64,000 nt of DNA from Propioniciclava soli (GTDB lineage: Bacteria; Actinomycetota; Actinomycetes; Propionibacteriales; Propionibacteriaceae), in assembly GCF_014858005.1 (NCBI RefSeq), contig NZ_JACYOT010000004.1, forward strand, positions 372,001-436,000. The letters run 5' to 3'. Shown here piece by piece: positions 30,591-41,365 of this stretch. The notes under the pieces are model-generated. The model had not been told where the DNA came from, made no database searches, and saw only the letters and a list, made by a program, of their open reading frames with translations. Position 1 is the stretch's first letter. The number at the start of each line of letters is the position of its first letter. The position numbers and the translations under genes are program-made.

Positions 30591-31429
30591 TGTCGGACGT
30601 CCGCGCCCGCAACGCCGGCCGCTCCGGGCAGGTGTACCTGCGCGCCAAGGCCGAGGGCCGCGCCGCGCTGGTGGGTTACTTACCGGTCGGCTACCCCGAC
30701 GTGCCCACGTCCCTGGACGCCCTGCGCGCCTTGTGCGGCGACGGCGACCACCCGGGCGTCGACCTGGTCGAGGTGGGCCTGCCCTACTCCGACCCGATGA
30801 TGGACGGCCCGGTGATCCAGCGCGCGGGCACCACGGCGCTGGCCCGCGGCGTCCGCACCCGCGACGTGTTCGCGGCGGTCGAGGCCGTGGCGTCTGCCGG
30901 GGGGACTGCGGTGGCGATGACCTACTGGGCGCTCGTCGACCGCTACGGGGTGGACGCCTTCGCCCGCGACTTCGCCAACGCCGGGGGCGCCGGGCTGATC
31001 ACGCCCGACCTGACGCCCGACGAGGCCGAGGAGTGGTTCGTCGCCTCGGAGGAGCACGACCTCGACCGGATCTTCCTCGTCGCGCCCAGCTCGACCGACG
31101 AACGGATCATCGCCACCACCGCGGCGTGCCGCGGCTGGGTGTACGCCACGGCGGTCATGGGCGTGACCGGCGCGCGGCAGCAGACGTCCTCGGCCGCGCC
31201 CGCGCTGGTGGAGCGGCTGCGTCGGTTGGCGCCGGACACGCTGGTGGGCGTCGGCCTCGGCGTGAGCGACGGTGAGCAGGCGCGCGAGGTGGGCACGTTC
31301 GCGGACGGGGTGATCGTGGGATCTGCGTTGGTCAAGACGCTCCTGGCCGCCGAGGACGCCGGGAACCCGGCCGATCTGGCGGGGCTGCGGAGCGTGGTGG
31401 CCGATCTCGCCGCCGGGGTCCGCTCCTAG
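30590..31429 (+). CDS. trpA: tryptophan synthase alpha subunit TrpA
   Basis: 279 residues. Cleaves indole-glycerol phosphate and channels indole to TrpB. The catalytic glutamate is in VEVGLPYSDPMMDGPVIQ and the aspartate is in ITPDLTPDEAEEW. The ATG overlaps the trpB stop (TGATG), so translation is coupled. Its TAG stop shares the CCTAGG palindrome with the stop of the convergent MFS gene, leaving no space for a terminator. Confidence 0.96.
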
Positions 31430-32655
31430 GCTCCGGGGTGGCGGGACGCCGCGGCGGGCCCACGTGAGAGGCGGCGTCCCAGCACGAGCACTGCCGCGAG
31501 CATGACGACGGGGAACACGGTGCCGACCGCGATGCCGTCGGCCAAGGACCCCGTCAGCTCGGCGACCTGACCCACCACCGCCGGCCCCAGCGCGGCGCCG
31601 GCGTCCCCACCGAGCGCCAGGAGGGCGAACAGCACCGTCCCACCGCGCCGGAACACCGACGAGCCCAGCGTGAACGTGCCCGGCCACAGGATGCCGACGC
31701 TGAAGCCGCAGGCGATCACCCCGGCCAACCCGAGCCACGGCCACGGCCCGTAGGCCGCCACCAGGTAGGACGCGATGCACAGCACGAGGCAGCCGGTGAT
31801 GATGTGGCGCACGTTCTTGACGCTGACCCGCGCGCCGAACAGCACCCGGGCCAGGCCCATCGTGATGGCGAACGCCATGGGGCCCATGAGGTCGCCGGTG
31901 GTCTTGTCGAGCCCCAGCCCGGCCTGGGCGTAGGCCGACGCCCACTGGCTCATCGACAACTCGGACGCCCCCGCCGCGGCCATGAGCAGCACGAGCAGCC
32001 AGAACACGGGCTCGCGCAGCAGGTGGCGGTACCCCATGGCAGCCCCCTCCTCGACGAGCCGGTGGTAGGGCACGAACCACAGCAGCACCGCGTTGAGCGC
32101 CGGCACGGCGGCCCAGGCGAAGCACAGCAACGGCCAGCGATCCTCGCCGAGGGTGAGGAAGCCCACCGTGGAGAGGGCAACGACGGCCACGAGGCCCCAG
32201 CAGTAGAACGAGTGCAGCAGGCTCATGTGCAAGGCCTTGTTCTGCGTGGGGAGCGCCTCGACGACGGGGCTCACCAGCACCTCCAGCAGGCCGCCGCCCA
32301 CCGCGCTGATCACCATCGCCAGCACCAGCCCGAGGTAGGGGCTGGGCAGCAGGAAGGGCAGCGTGCCCAGCGCGACGAGCCCGGCCGCGGCCACCACGTG
32401 CGCGGCCACCATCGCCGCCCGATAGCCCACCTTGTCGATCAGCGGGGGAGAGACGGCGTCGGTGAGCAGTTGCACCCCGAAGTTCACGCTCACGATCAGC
32501 CCGATCGCGCCGAAGCCGATGCCGAACGCGTCGTGCCAGATGATGAAGAGCAGCGGGCCCAGGTTGTTCACGATCGCCTGGGTGACGAAGCCGACGTACG
32601 ACCCGGCGAGGGTGGCGCGGTGGTCGAGGCGCAGCAGGGGTGTCCGGGAGCTCAC
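31426..32655 (-). CDS. MFS transporter
   Basis: 409 residues with 12 hydrophobic segments. The gene interrupts the usual trpA-lgt order and faces the other way. No substrate-specific motif is evident; the DKVGYRAAMVAAHVV loop matches the MFS loop 2-3 pattern. GTG 32655 follows a -10 box by six bases. Its end overlaps the trpA end. The substrate is unknown. Confidence 0.88.
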   Translation of the reverse strand: MSSRTPLLRLDHRATLAGSYVGFVTQAIVNNLGPLLFIIWHDAFGIGFGAIGLIVSVNFGVQLLTDAVSPPLIDKVGYRAAMVAAHVVAAAGLVALGTLPFLLPSPYLGLVLAMVISAVGGGLLEVLVSPVVEALPTQNKALHMSLLHSFYCWGLVAVVALSTVGFLTLGEDRWPLLCFAWAAVPALNAVLLWFVPYHRLVEEGAAMGYRHLLREPVFWLLVLLMAAAGASELSMSQWASAYAQAGLGLDKTTGDLMGPMAFAITMGLARVLFGARVSVKNVRHIITGCLVLCIASYLVAAYGPWPWLGLAGVIACGFSVGILWPGTFTLGSSVFRRGGTVLFALLALGGDAGAALGPAVVGQVAELTGSLADGIAVGTVFPVVMLAAVLVLGRRLSRGPAAASRHPGA

Positions 32656-32661
32656 CGCCCG

Positions 32662-32667
32662 AGGGTA
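32662..32667 (-). promoter_or_regulatory. -10 box of the MFS gene
   Basis: TACCCT on the minus strand, six bases before GTG 32655. Confidence 0.5.
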
Positions 32668-32793
32668 TCGCCGTTCGCGATCACCGTCCCTTGACGCTGG
32701 CGCCGCTCGCCGCCTGCTGCCCGCCGCCTACCGCTCGTCGCCCGCCCCGTGTCCACGCCCATCAACGTGGGGCGCGTGCGAACCGGTATGGGG

Positions 32794-32799
32794 CAAGAT
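32794..32799 (+). promoter_or_regulatory. candidate -10 box of lgt
   Basis: CAAGAT ends 6 bases before GTG 32806. It departs from the consensus at the first base but has the same spacing as neighbouring genes. Confidence 0.35.
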
Positions 32800-32805
32800 G
32801 GCGGC

Positions 32806-33750
32806 GTGCTGCTGTCCATCCCGAGCCCCGACATCCGGTCCTTCTCCCTCGGGCCGCTGACCATCCACATCTACGCGCTGTGTCTCATGGCCGGCATGGC
32901 CGCGGCGTGGTGGATCGGCTCGCGCCGCTGGGTCGCGCGCGGGGGGCGTCCGGAGACGTTCGAGACCATCGCGCTGTGGTCGATCCTGATCGGCATCGTC
33001 TTCGCCCGGATCTACCACGTGCTGACCCATTGGGGCGACTACTTCGGCCCCGGCCGCAACCCGTGGAGCGCGCTCTACATCTGGGAGGGCGGCATCGCCA
33101 TCTTCGGCTCACTGATCGGCGGGGCGCTGGCCGCGTTCCTCGTGTGCCGCCACCTCGGGGCGCGCTACGGCGCCTTCGCGGACGCCCTCGCCCCCGGCCT
33201 GATCATCGCCCAGGGCATCGGACGCCTCGGCAACTGGTTCAACCAAGAGCTGTTCGGCGGGCCGGACGACGGACCGCTGGGCCTGGAGATCGACCCGCAG
33301 TACCGTCCCGCGGAGTACGCCGACGTCGCCACGTTCCAACCGACGTTCCTCTACGAGATGACGTGGAACATCAGCGGTGGCCTGCTGCTGCTGTGGCTCG
33401 ATCGGCGCTTCAAGCTGGGCTGGGGCAAGGTGTTCGCGCTGTACATGGTGATCTACGGCACGGGGCGGTTCTTCATCGAAGGGCTGCGGACCGACGTCAG
33501 CTACCAGCTCGGCCCGCTGCGCACCAACCAGGTGACGGCCCTGCTGGTGCTGCTGGGTGGCGCGCTGCTGTTCGTGACCCTCACCCGGTTGCGCCCCGGA
33601 CGCGAACCGTGGGTGGAGCGCCGCGGCATCGGCGGCCCGGATGCGGAGGCCGATGCCGATCCGGATGTCGACGCCGACGCCGATTCCGGCGTTGATGCCG
33701 ATGCCGATGCCGACACTGGCACCGGTGGGGGCGCGACCGCCGCCTCCTGA
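32806..33750 (+). CDS. lgt: prolipoprotein diacylglyceryl transferase Lgt
   Basis: 314 residues, seven hydrophobic segments. Attaches diacylglycerol to the lipobox cysteine of lipoproteins at the membrane. The signature GRLGNWFNQELFGG and the RTDVSYQLGPLRTNQ region are present. GTG 32806 gives LLSIPSPDIRSF, the usual N-terminus; ATG codons at 32749 and 32788 are alternatives. The last about 40 residues are a low-complexity acidic tail of Asp-Ala pairs from 6 bp repeats, likely variable in length. It follows the trp operon, as in many Actinobacteria. Confidence 0.94.
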   Translation: MLLSIPSPDIRSFSLGPLTIHIYALCLMAGMAAAWWIGSRRWVARGGRPETFETIALWSILIGIVFARIYHVLTHWGDYFGPGRNPWSALYIWEGGIAIFGSLIGGALAAFLVCRHLGARYGAFADALAPGLIIAQGIGRLGNWFNQELFGGPDDGPLGLEIDPQYRPAEYADVATFQPTFLYEMTWNISGGLLLLWLDRRFKLGWGKVFALYMVIYGTGRFFIEGLRTDVSYQLGPLRTNQVTALLVLLGGALLFVTLTRLRPGREPWVERRGIGGPDAEADADPDVDADADSGVDADADADTGTGGGATAAS

Positions 33751-33902
33751 GCAGGACCTCCGGCGACTGTTACGGTCGGCCGGACGCCCCCGGGGGACGC
33801 CCTCGGGACCCGGCCTCGGGACCCGGTCGACGCGGCGCTGGTTCTCGCTCAACGACTTCTGGGCACGCCGAGGAGCACTCGGTGCAGCGTCGTGGCCGGT
33901 GC

Positions 33903-34260
33903 GATGCTCACCTGGCGCACCCTCGGACACGTGGCGCACCTTGACGTCACGTGGCGCGGTGGGGGTCCCGGTGGCGATGTTCACCTGGCGCAATCTGGGC
34001 ACACGTGGCGCGGTGGCGGTCCCGTGGCGATGTTCACCTGGCGCACTCTGGGCCCACGTGGCGGACCTTGGTGTCACGTGGCGCAGTGGGGCTCACGTGG
34101 AGGCCCGTGCAAGGCCCGCCAGGTGGGCTGCGCTGCGCCACGTGCAGTTCTGCTGCGCCTCGTGGAGAGAAGCTGCGCCACGTGGAGTCGGGGTGCGCAA
34201 CGTGGAGTCGGGGTGCGCAACGTGGAGTCAAGGTGCGCCCCGTCGGGCTGCGCAAGGCCG
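33903..34260. repeat. CACSTG repeat array, copy 2 (head-to-head)
   Basis: CACSTGG units begin at 33909, 33928, 33948, 33982, 34002, 34035, 34055, 34075 and 34094, mostly 19-20 bases apart. After a centre near 34100-34135 the units invert, and CNCGTG-type units recur at 20-base steps near 34139, 34159, 34179, 34199 and 34219. The core 34090-34147 matches 4667-4724. Confidence 0.8.
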
Positions 34261-34369
34261 CATGGGAGCGGCGCAGGGAGCACCATCGCCGACCGGTGGC
34301 CCGCAGAGGGGCCGCTGATCGCGTCCACCACAGCCAACGGTCCCGCCAGCAGCAGCCGGCGCCGGCCCG

Positions 34370-34840
34370 CCTCCCTGTCCTTGGCGTCGCCTCCCTGCCG
34401 CTGGAGCCGCCCCCCTGTCCGGCGCCGTCCCCCCTGCCGTTGCAACGGCAGGGAGGTGTGCTCTTGGCAGGGCGGCGGTCGTTGGGGTAGCGAGGCGACG
34501 GTACCGGCAGGGTCGCGGCGGCAAGGGCAGGGTCATGGCGGACGCAACAGGGGCGCGGCGGACGCAACAGGGTCGCGGCGGCAAGGGCAGGGTCATGGCG
34601 GACGCAACAGGGGCGCGGCGGACGCAACAGGGTCGCGGCGGCAAGGGCAGGGTCATGGCGGACGCAACAGGGGCGCGGCGGACGCAACAGGGTCGCGGCG
34701 GCAAGGGCAGGGTCATGGCGGACGCCACAGGGCGCGGCGGACGCGACAGGGGCGCGGCGGAGGCAACAAGGTTGCGGCGGCCAGGGCGGGGAAGCTGCGG
34801 CCAGGGCGGGGCGCGGCGGCACCGGGTGGGCTGAACGCGG
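34370..34840. repeat. 20 bp CCCTG repeat array with palindromic centre
   Basis: Left units carry CCTCCCTG or CCCCCTG every 20 bases. A 22 bp perfect palindrome at 34432-34453 forms the centre. Right units carry CAGGG on the same strand every 20 bases. Within the right side, 34511-34690 is three perfect copies of a 60 bp block made of three 20 bp units, plus a partial fourth. Homologous in design to 61933-62273. Confidence 0.8.
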
Positions 34841-34991
34841 TAGGTCGGCATGGGCGGGGCGCTGCGGCACCGGGCGGGCTGAGCACGGCAGGGTGGCGAT
34901 CCGTGAATGGGGTGGCGGTGGACGCGGACGGCGCGGGCGTCCGGATGGCGGACCGGCGCGGCGATGGTCGCCCGCGTGGGGGACCCGTCGC

Positions 34992-34997
34992 TAGGCT
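34992..34997 (+). promoter_or_regulatory. -10 box of the gltBD operon
   Basis: TAGGCT lies 81 bases before GTG 35078, giving a leader of about 73 bases. Confidence 0.4.
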
Positions 34998-35077
34998 GCC
35001 ACTGCGCACCATGCGGTGTGGCCAGGAAGGTTGTCCGTTGGATGGCTGCCACAGAGCCCGTTGGAGCAGGAGAACAA

Positions 35078-38000
35078 GTGAACGCACGCACCCACCGGCC
35101 CGATGAGGGCCTGTACCGCCATGACTTCGAGCACGACGCCTGCGGTGTCGCCTTTGTCGCCCGACTGAGCGGCGAGGCGTCCCACGACATCATTGCGCAG
35201 GGACTGCTCGCCCTGGAGAACCTCGACCACCGCGGCGCCACCGGTGCCGACGAGGCGGCCGGCGACGGGGCGGGCATGCTGCTGCAGATCCCCGACCGGC
35301 TGTTCCGCGACACCGTCGACTTCGACCTCCCCCCGGCGGGCAGCTATGCCGTGGGCATGGCGTTCCTGCCGCAGGATGCGGTGGAGCGCGCCACGGCGAA
35401 GCGCTCGATCGAGTACATCGCGATCGAGGAGGGTCTGCGCGTCCTCGGCTGGCGCGAGGTGCCGATGAGTTCCGACACGCTCAGCCCGATCACGCTGGCC
35501 GTCATGCCGCACATGGAGCAGCTCTTCGTCACCGGACGCGGTGCCGCCGGCATCGACCTCGACCGGCTCGTCTACCCGCTGCGCAAGCGGGTGCGCAACG
35601 AGGCGTCGGTGTACTTCGCGTCGCTCAGCGCCCGCACCACGGTCTACAAGGGGATGCTCACCACCCAGCAGCTTGCCGAGACGTTCCCCGACCTGCTCGA
35701 CGAGCGCACCGAGTCCGCCCTGTCGCTGGTGCACAGCCGGTTCTCGACCAACACGTTCCCGAGCTGGCAGCTCGCCCACCCCTTCGGCTTCATCGCCCAC
35801 AACGGCGAGATCAACACGGTCAAGGGCAACCGCAACTGGATGCGGGCCCGCGAGGCGCTGCTCCAGAGCGACCTGATCCCCGGCGACCTGGATCGGCTCT
35901 TCCCGATCTGCTCGGCGGAATTCTCCGACTCGGCGTCCTTCGACGAGGTGCTCGAGCTGCTCCACCTTGGCGGACGCTCGCTGCCGCATGCCGTGCTCAT
36001 GATGATTCCCGAAGCCTGGCAGAACCACACCGAGATGGACGCCGCACGCCGCGCGTTCTACTCCTTCCACAGCTCCGTGATGGAGCCCTGGGATGGCCCC
36101 GCCGCGGTCTGCTTCACCGACGGTGCCCTCATCGGCGCCACGCTCGACCGCAACGGCTTGCGTCCGGGGCGTTACTGGGTGACCGACGACGGGCTGGTGG
36201 TGTTCGCGTCCGAGGCGGGCGTGCTGCCCATCGAGCCCGAGCGCGTGGTCGAGAAGGGACGCCTCCAGCCCGGCCGCATGCTGCTGGTCGACCTCGAGGA
36301 GCACCGCCTCATCAACGACGACGAGATCAAGGCCGGCCTCGCCGCCGAGCACCCGTACGCGGAGTGGCTGGAGCAGCGCGTCGATCTGGAGGATCTCCCC
36401 GAGCGCCAGCACGTCGTCCACAGCCACGCGTCGGTGGTCCGGCGGCAGCAGGTGTTCGGCTTCACGCATGAGGAGCTCAAGCAGATCGTCGCGCCCATGG
36501 CGCAGACGGGTGCCGAGCCCATCGGCTCGATGGGCTCCGACACGCCGGTGGCCGTGTTGTCGGACCGCCCGCGGTTGCTCTTCGACTACTTCAGCCAGCT
36601 GTTCGCCCAGGTCACGAACCCGCCGCTGGACGCGATCCGCGAGGAGCTCGTCACCTCGTTGGCGTCCTCGCTCGGCCCGGAGGCGAACCTCCTGGAGGCC
36701 GGCCCGCAGTCGTGCCAGCAGGTCGTGGTGGGGTACCCGGTGCTCGACTCCGACGAGCTGGCCAAGCTGGTGCGGATCAACCGGGACGGCTCGATGCCGC
36801 AGCTGGACGCCCACGTGGTCCGCGGGTTGTACCGACTGCTCGGCGGGCCCGATGAGCTGGCGCGCCGGCTCGAGGAGATCTGCGCCGAGGTGAGCGGGGC
36901 CATCGAGCGGGGCGCGCACATCATCATCTTGTCCGACCGGCACAGCAACATCGACTACGCGCCGATCCCCTCGTTGCTGCTCACCGCGGCGGTCCACCAC
37001 CACCTCGTGCGGGAGAAGACGCGCACCCAGGTGGGGCTCGTGGTCGAGGCCGGTGACGTGCGCGAGGTGCACCACGTCGCGCTGCTCATCGGGTACGGCG
37101 CCGCGGCCGTGAACCCGTACCTGGTGTTCGAGTCGGCGGAGGATCTGGCGCGCCGCGAGGTGCTCGTCACCGTCGACCCCGAGAAGGCCGTCAAGAACGT
37201 CCGCAAGGCGCTCGGCAAGGGCGTCCTGAAGGTCATGAGCAAGATGGGCGTCTCGACCATCGCCTCCTACACCGGGGCCCAGATCTACGAGGCGCTCGGC
37301 CTGAACAGCACATTCGTCGAGCGCTACTTCACCGGCACCACCAGCCGCATCGAGGGCATCGGCCTGCCGGAGATCGCCAGGGAGATCCAGGCGCGCCACG
37401 ACGTCGGCTACCCCGTCGACCGGCGGACGCTGCCGCACCGCACCATCGACGTGGGTGGGGAGTACAAGTGGCGCCGCGAGGGCCCGCCGCACCTGTTCGA
37501 CCCCGAGACGGTGTTTCGCCTGCAGCACGCCACCCGCGAGAAGCGCTACGACATTTTCAAGCAGTACACGAGCCGGGTGGACGACCAGGCCAAGCGGCTG
37601 ATGACGCTGCGCGGCCTGTTGGAGTTCGACACGGACGCCCGCGAGCCGATCAGCATCGACGAGGTCGAGCCGGTCAGCGAGATCGTCAAGCGGTTCTCCA
37701 CCGGCGCGATGAGCTACGGCTCGATCTCCCAAGAGGCGCACGAGACCCTCGCGATCGCCATGAACCGGCTCGGCGGCAAGTCGAACACCGGCGAGGGCGG
37801 GGAGGACCACGAGCGGCTCCACGACCCGCGGCGTCGCTCGGCGATCAAGCAGGTGGCGTCCGGCCGGTTCGGCGTGACGAGTGACTACCTGACGAACGCC
37901 GACGACCTCCAGATCAAGATGGCCCAGGGCGCCAAGCCCGGCGAGGGCGGCCAGCTGCCCGGCCAGAAGGTCTACCCGTGGGTGGCCAAGACGCGGCACT

Positions 38001-39595
38001 CGACGCCGGGCGTGGGGTTGATCAGCCCGCCGCCGCACCACGACATCTACTCGATCGAGGATCTCAAGCAGCTCATCCACGACCTGAAGTGCGCGAACCC
38101 GGTGGCCCGGGTGCACGTCAAGCTGGTCGCCGAGGTGGGCGTGGGCACGGTCGCGGCCGGCGTCTCGAAGGCGAAGGCCGACGTCGTGCTGATCTCCGGC
38201 CACGACGGCGGCACCGGTGCGGCTCCGCTGACGTCGCTCAAGCACGCCGGCGGCCCGTGGGAGCTCGGCCTCGCCGAGACCCAGCAGACGCTGCTCCTCA
38301 ACGGCCTGCGCGACCGGATCGTCGTGCAGGTGGACGGCCAGCTCAAGACCGGCCGCGACGTCGTGATCGGCGCCCTGCTCGGTGCCGAGGAGTTCGGCTT
38401 CGCGACCGCGCCGCTGGTCGTCAGCGGCTGCATCATGATGCGCGTGTGTCACCTGGACACTTGCCCGGTCGGCGTCGCGACGCAGAACCCGGAGCTGCGG
38501 GCCAAGTACTCGGGCCACGCCGACTTCGTCGTGACCTTCTTCGAGTACATCGCCGAGGAGGTGCGCGAGCATTTGGCCGCGCTGGGCTTCCGGTCGATCG
38601 AGGAGGCCGTCGGCCACGTCGAGGTGCTGCGCACCAAGGCGGCCGTTGACCACTGGAAGGCCCAGGGTCTGGACCTCGCGCCGGTGCTGCACCAGGTGGC
38701 CGTCGACGGCCCGCTGCACCGCGTCACGACGCAGGATCACGGGCTGGAGGCGAAGCTGGACGTCGAGCTGATCGAGCGCTCGCGTCCGGCGCTGGAGCGC
38801 GGCGAGAAGGTGCGCTTCGCGGTCGACGTCCGCAACGTGGACCGCACGGTGGGCACCATGCTCGGCCACGAGGTGACCAAGGTCAGCGGCGGCGAGGGCT
38901 TCAACGACGACACCATCGAGATCACGTTCACCGGCACGGGCGGGCAGAGCTTCGGGGCGTTCGTGCCCCGGGGCGTCACGCTGAAGCTCATCGGCGACAC
39001 GAACGACTACTTCGGCAAGGGGCTGTCGGGCGGACGCCTGTCCGTGCGGCCGCACCCCGAGGCGTCCTTCGCGGCCGAGGAGCAGATCGTGGCGGGCAAC
39101 GTCATCGGCTACGGCGCCACCTCGGGTGAGCTCTACATCCGCGGCCGGGTCGGCGAGCGCTTCTGCGTGCGCAACTCCGGCGCCACCGCGGTGGTCGAGG
39201 GCGTCGGGGACCACGGGTGTGAGTACATGACCGGCGGTGAGGCGTTGGTGCTCGGCGCGACGGGCCGCAACTTCGCGGCCGGCATGTCCGGCGGCGTCGC
39301 GTGGGTGCTCGGCCTGGACGAGGGCCGGCTCAACACCGAGATGGTGGACGCCTGGGAGCTGGACGACGACGACGTGGCGCGCATCACCGAACTGCTGGGG
39401 CGTCACGCCGCCGAGACCGACTCGGCCGTGGCCCGCGGGCTGCTCGACGAGGGTCCGGAGGCATGGCGGGGCCGGTTCACCAAGGTGGTGCCGCGTGATT
39501 ACGCCCGGGTGCTGGCCGCCCGTGCCTCGGCCGAGGCCGAGGGGCTCAGTGAGGAAGAGACCGTGACGAAGATGATGGAGGCTGCTCATGGCTGA
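35078..39595 (+). CDS. gltB: glutamate synthase large subunit GltB
   Basis: 1,505 residues. With GltD it makes two glutamates from glutamine and 2-oxoglutarate using NADPH. The N-terminal type 2 amidotransferase domain begins after cleavage before C22 (HDACGVAF). The central and FMN-binding synthase domains follow, with GDTPV-like [10 protein letters not shown] and [11 protein letters not shown]. The 3Fe-4S cluster cysteines are C1118, C1124 and C1129. The C-terminal beta-helix ([20 protein letters not shown]) completes the protein. GTG 35078 has AGGAG at good spacing and gives a normal propeptide; ATG 35042 is possible. Overlaps gltD by eight bases. Confidence 0.96.
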   Translation: MNARTHRPDEGLYRHDFEHDACGVAFVARLSGEASHDIIAQGLLALENLDHRGATGADEAAGDGAGMLLQIPDRLFRDTVDFDLPPAGSYAVGMAFLPQDAVERATAKRSIEYIAIEEGLRVLGWREVPMSSDTLSPITLAVMPHMEQLFVTGRGAAGIDLDRLVYPLRKRVRNEASVYFASLSARTTVYKGMLTTQQLAETFPDLLDERTESALSLVHSRFSTNTFPSWQLAHPFGFIAHNGEINTVKGNRNWMRAREALLQSDLIPGDLDRLFPICSAEFSDSASFDEVLELLHLGGRSLPHAVLMMIPEAWQNHTEMDAARRAFYSFHSSVMEPWDGPAAVCFTDGALIGATLDRNGLRPGRYWVTDDGLVVFASEAGVLPIEPERVVEKGRLQPGRMLLVDLEEHRLINDDEIKAGLAAEHPYAEWLEQRVDLEDLPERQHVVHSHASVVRRQQVFGFTHEELKQIVAPMAQTGAEPIGSMGSDTPVAVLSDRPRLLFDYFSQLFAQVTNPPLDAIREELVTSLASSLGPEANLLEAGPQSCQQVVVGYPVLDSDELAKLVRINRDGSMPQLDAHVVRGLYRLLGGPDELARRLEEICAEVSGAIERGAHIIILSDRHSNIDYAPIPSLLLTAAVHHHLVREKTRTQVGLVVEAGDVREVHHVALLIGYGAAAVNPYLVFESAEDLARREVLVTVDPEKAVKNVRKALGKGVLKVMSKMGVSTIASYTGAQIYEALGLNSTFVERYFTGTTSRIEGIGLPEIAREIQARHDVGYPVDRRTLPHRTIDVGGEYKWRREGPPHLFDPETVFRLQHATREKRYDIFKQYTSRVDDQAKRLMTLRGLLEFDTDAREPISIDEVEPVSEIVKRFSTGAMSYGSISQEAHETLAIAMNRLGGKSNTGEGGEDHERLHDPRRRSAIKQVASGRFGVTSDYLTNADDLQIKMAQGAKPGEGGQLPGQKVYPWVAKTRHSTPGVGLISPPPHHDIYSIEDLKQLIHDLKCANPVARVHVKLVAEVGVGTVAAGVSKAKADVVLISGHDGGTGAAPLTSLKHAGGPWELGLAETQQTLLLNGLRDRIVVQVDGQLKTGRDVVIGALLGAEEFGFATAPLVVSGCIMMRVCHLDTCPVGVATQNPELRAKYSGHADFVVTFFEYIAEEVREHLAALGFRSIEEAVGHVEVLRTKAAVDHWKAQGLDLAPVLHQVAVDGPLHRVTTQDHGLEAKLDVELIERSRPALERGEKVRFAVDVRNVDRTVGTMLGHEVTKVSGGEGFNDDTIEITFTGTGGQSFGAFVPRGVTLKLIGDTNDYFGKGLSGGRLSVRPHPEASFAAEEQIVAGNVIGYGATSGELYIRGRVGERFCVRNSGATAVVEGVGDHGCEYMTGGEALVLGATGRNFAAGMSGGVAWVLGLDEGRLNTEMVDAWELDDDDVARITELLGRHAAETDSAVARGLLDEGPEAWRGRFTKVVPRDYARVLAARASAEAEGLSEEETVTKMMEAAHG

Positions 39596-41054
39596 TCCCA
39601 AGGGCTTCATGAAGGTCGAGCGCCAGGTCGCCGAGCGGCGGCCGGCGTCCGAGCGCGTCCACGACTGGGACGAGGTTTACCCCGGCAGCCCCGGACGCGC
39701 CGTGCTGCCGATCATCCGGCAGCAGGCGAGCCGCTGCATGGACTGCGGCATCCCGTTCTGCCACCAGGGGTGCCCGCTGGGCAACCTCATCCCCGAGTGG
39801 AACGATCTCATCTACCACGACCTGTGGCGCTCGGCGACCGACCGGCTGCACGCGACCAACAACTTCCCCGAGTTCACCGGACGCCTCTGCCCGGCTCCCT
39901 GCGAGACGGCCTGCGTCGTGGGCATCAACCGCGAGCCGGTGACCATCAAGAACATTGAGGTCGCCATCGCCGACAAGGCGTGGGACGACCGGCGCGTCGT
40001 CCCGGTCGTGCCCGAGTGGCACACCGGAAAGACGGTCGCGGTCGTGGGCTCCGGCCCGGCGGGTTTGGCCACCGCGCAGCAGCTGACGCGCGCGGGGCAC
40101 ACCGTGGTGGTGTACGAGCGCGCCGACGACATCGGCGGCCTGCTGCGCTTCGGCATCCCCGAGTTCAAGATGGAGAAGAAGGTCCTCAACCGGCGGCTGA
40201 AGCAGATGCGCCAGGAGGGCACGGTCTTCAAGCCGAGCACGAACATCGGTGTGGACATCACGGGCGAGGAACTGCTGGACCGCTTCGACGCCGTGGTGCT
40301 CACCATCGGGTCCACGCTGCCGCGCGAGCTGCCCATTCCGGGCCGGGAGCTGGACGGTGTCCACCAGGCCATGGAGTTCCTGCCGCAGGCCAACCGCGTC
40401 GCGGTGGGCCAGCAGGTGGACGGCCAGATCACCGCCACGGGCAAGCACGTCGTGGTGATCGGCGGCGGCGACACGGGCAGCGACTGCATCGGCACGAGCC
40501 TGCGGCAGGAGGCCGCCTCGGTCACCCAGCTCGAGATCATGCCGACCCCGACGTCGGATCGCCCGGGCAACCAGCCCTGGCCGACGTACCCGATGCTGTT
40601 CCGCGTCAGCACCTCCCACGAGGAGGGCGACGTGGCGCGCGAGTACGCCGTGTCCACCTCGGAGTTCGTCGGCACCGACGGGCGCATCACGTCGCTGAGG
40701 TTGTCGGAGGTCACCTTCGACGCCGGCAGGTTCGTGCCGGTGGAGGGCACCGAGCGGGAGATCCCGGCCGATCTGGTGCTGCTCGCCATGGGCTTCACCG
40801 GCCCGCAGCAGACCGGCCTGGTCGAGGAGCTGGGGCTCGAGCTGGACGCCCGCGGCAACATCGCGCGCGACGACTCCTACGCCACCAACGTGCCCGGCGT
40901 GTTCGTGGCCGGGGACGCGGGGCGCGGCCAGTCGCTGATCGTGTGGGCCATCGCCGAGGGCCGGTCCGCCGCCCAGGGAGTGGACGCCTACCTGCAGGGG
41001 AGCTCCGCGCTGCCGCGTCCGATCAACCCGACCGAGCGTCCGCTGGTGGTCTGA
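39588..41054 (+). CDS. gltD: glutamate synthase small subunit GltD
   Basis: 488 residues. Passes electrons from NADPH through FAD and iron-sulfur clusters to GltB. N-terminal cysteine clusters ([17 protein letters not shown] and CPAPCETAC), the FAD-binding [13 protein letters not shown] and the NADPH-binding GGGDTGSDC are present; the C-terminal [18 protein letters not shown] binds FAD. The start lies inside the end of gltB, so the subunits are translationally coupled. Convergent with small membrane protein genes. Confidence 0.96.
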   Translation: MADPKGFMKVERQVAERRPASERVHDWDEVYPGSPGRAVLPIIRQQASRCMDCGIPFCHQGCPLGNLIPEWNDLIYHDLWRSATDRLHATNNFPEFTGRLCPAPCETACVVGINREPVTIKNIEVAIADKAWDDRRVVPVVPEWHTGKTVAVVGSGPAGLATAQQLTRAGHTVVVYERADDIGGLLRFGIPEFKMEKKVLNRRLKQMRQEGTVFKPSTNIGVDITGEELLDRFDAVVLTIGSTLPRELPIPGRELDGVHQAMEFLPQANRVAVGQQVDGQITATGKHVVVIGGGDTGSDCIGTSLRQEAASVTQLEIMPTPTSDRPGNQPWPTYPMLFRVSTSHEEGDVAREYAVSTSEFVGTDGRITSLRLSEVTFDAGRFVPVEGTEREIPADLVLLAMGFTGPQQTGLVEELGLELDARGNIARDDSYATNVPGVFVAGDAGRGQSLIVWAIAEGRSAAQGVDAYLQGSSALPRPINPTERPLVV

Positions 41055-41073
41055 GCCGCACCTCCAGGTGCAC

Positions 41074-41352
41074 CTACGGGAGGAGAGCGAGCCCCCCGAG
41101 ACCAGCGATCAGGGCGAGGGCAAAGACGGCGATCGACGGCCAGGCCGACGGTGTCCGGGGGCCTGCCCTGGTACGTGCCGCCTGCGTCAGCACGGCCACG
41201 GCTGCTGCACACAGGGGGACACCGCCCAGCAGCGCGCTCCTGAGGTCCCGGGCGACCATCAGACCGACGAGCGTGACGAGCAATCCGCAGCAGAGGTAGA
41301 CCGCCGACGCGAGAGCGAACTGTTTGGGTGTGCTCGTGTCGTTGTCGGTCAT
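41074..41352 (-). CDS. small membrane protein, unknown
   Basis: 92 residues with three hydrophobic segments (about 14-35, 43-58 and 70-90) and an N-terminal TDNDTSTPK. No family is recognised. It follows another three-helix protein gene by 13 bases in the same direction, so the two probably form one operon and may act together. Its ATG lies after ATCTG with little ribosome site. Confidence 0.55.
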   Translation of the reverse strand: MTDNDTSTPKQFALASAVYLCCGLLVTLVGLMVARDLRSALLGGVPLCAAAVAVLTQAARTRAGPRTPSAWPSIAVFALALIAGLGGLALLP

Positions 41353-41365
41353 CAGATGGCGGCCG

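Larger units (their letters stand above)
33751..35077. other. 1.3 kb repeat-filled spacer between lgt and gltB
   Basis: No credible gene. From left to right it holds about 150 bases of unremarkable sequence, the CACSTG array (33903-34260), a short link, the 20 bp CCCTG array with its 60 bp tandem copies (34370-34840), and the gltB promoter region. Open frames here are by-products of repeat lengths divisible by three. Confidence 0.7.

Noticed and set aside
34535-34834. A repetitive 20-residue-unit protein on the plus strand
   Set aside because: The 60 bp DNA unit is divisible by three, so any stop-free unit stays open. All frames are open on both strands, there is no ribosome site, and the same 20 bp repeats occur elsewhere in other frames.
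33903-34840. CRISPR array
   Set aside because: Units adjoin without unique spacers, repeat orientation inverts at a centre, and no cas genes are near.
34991-39610. A 4.6 kb open frame opposite gltB
   Set aside because: Same composition effect; gltB accounts for the sequence fully.
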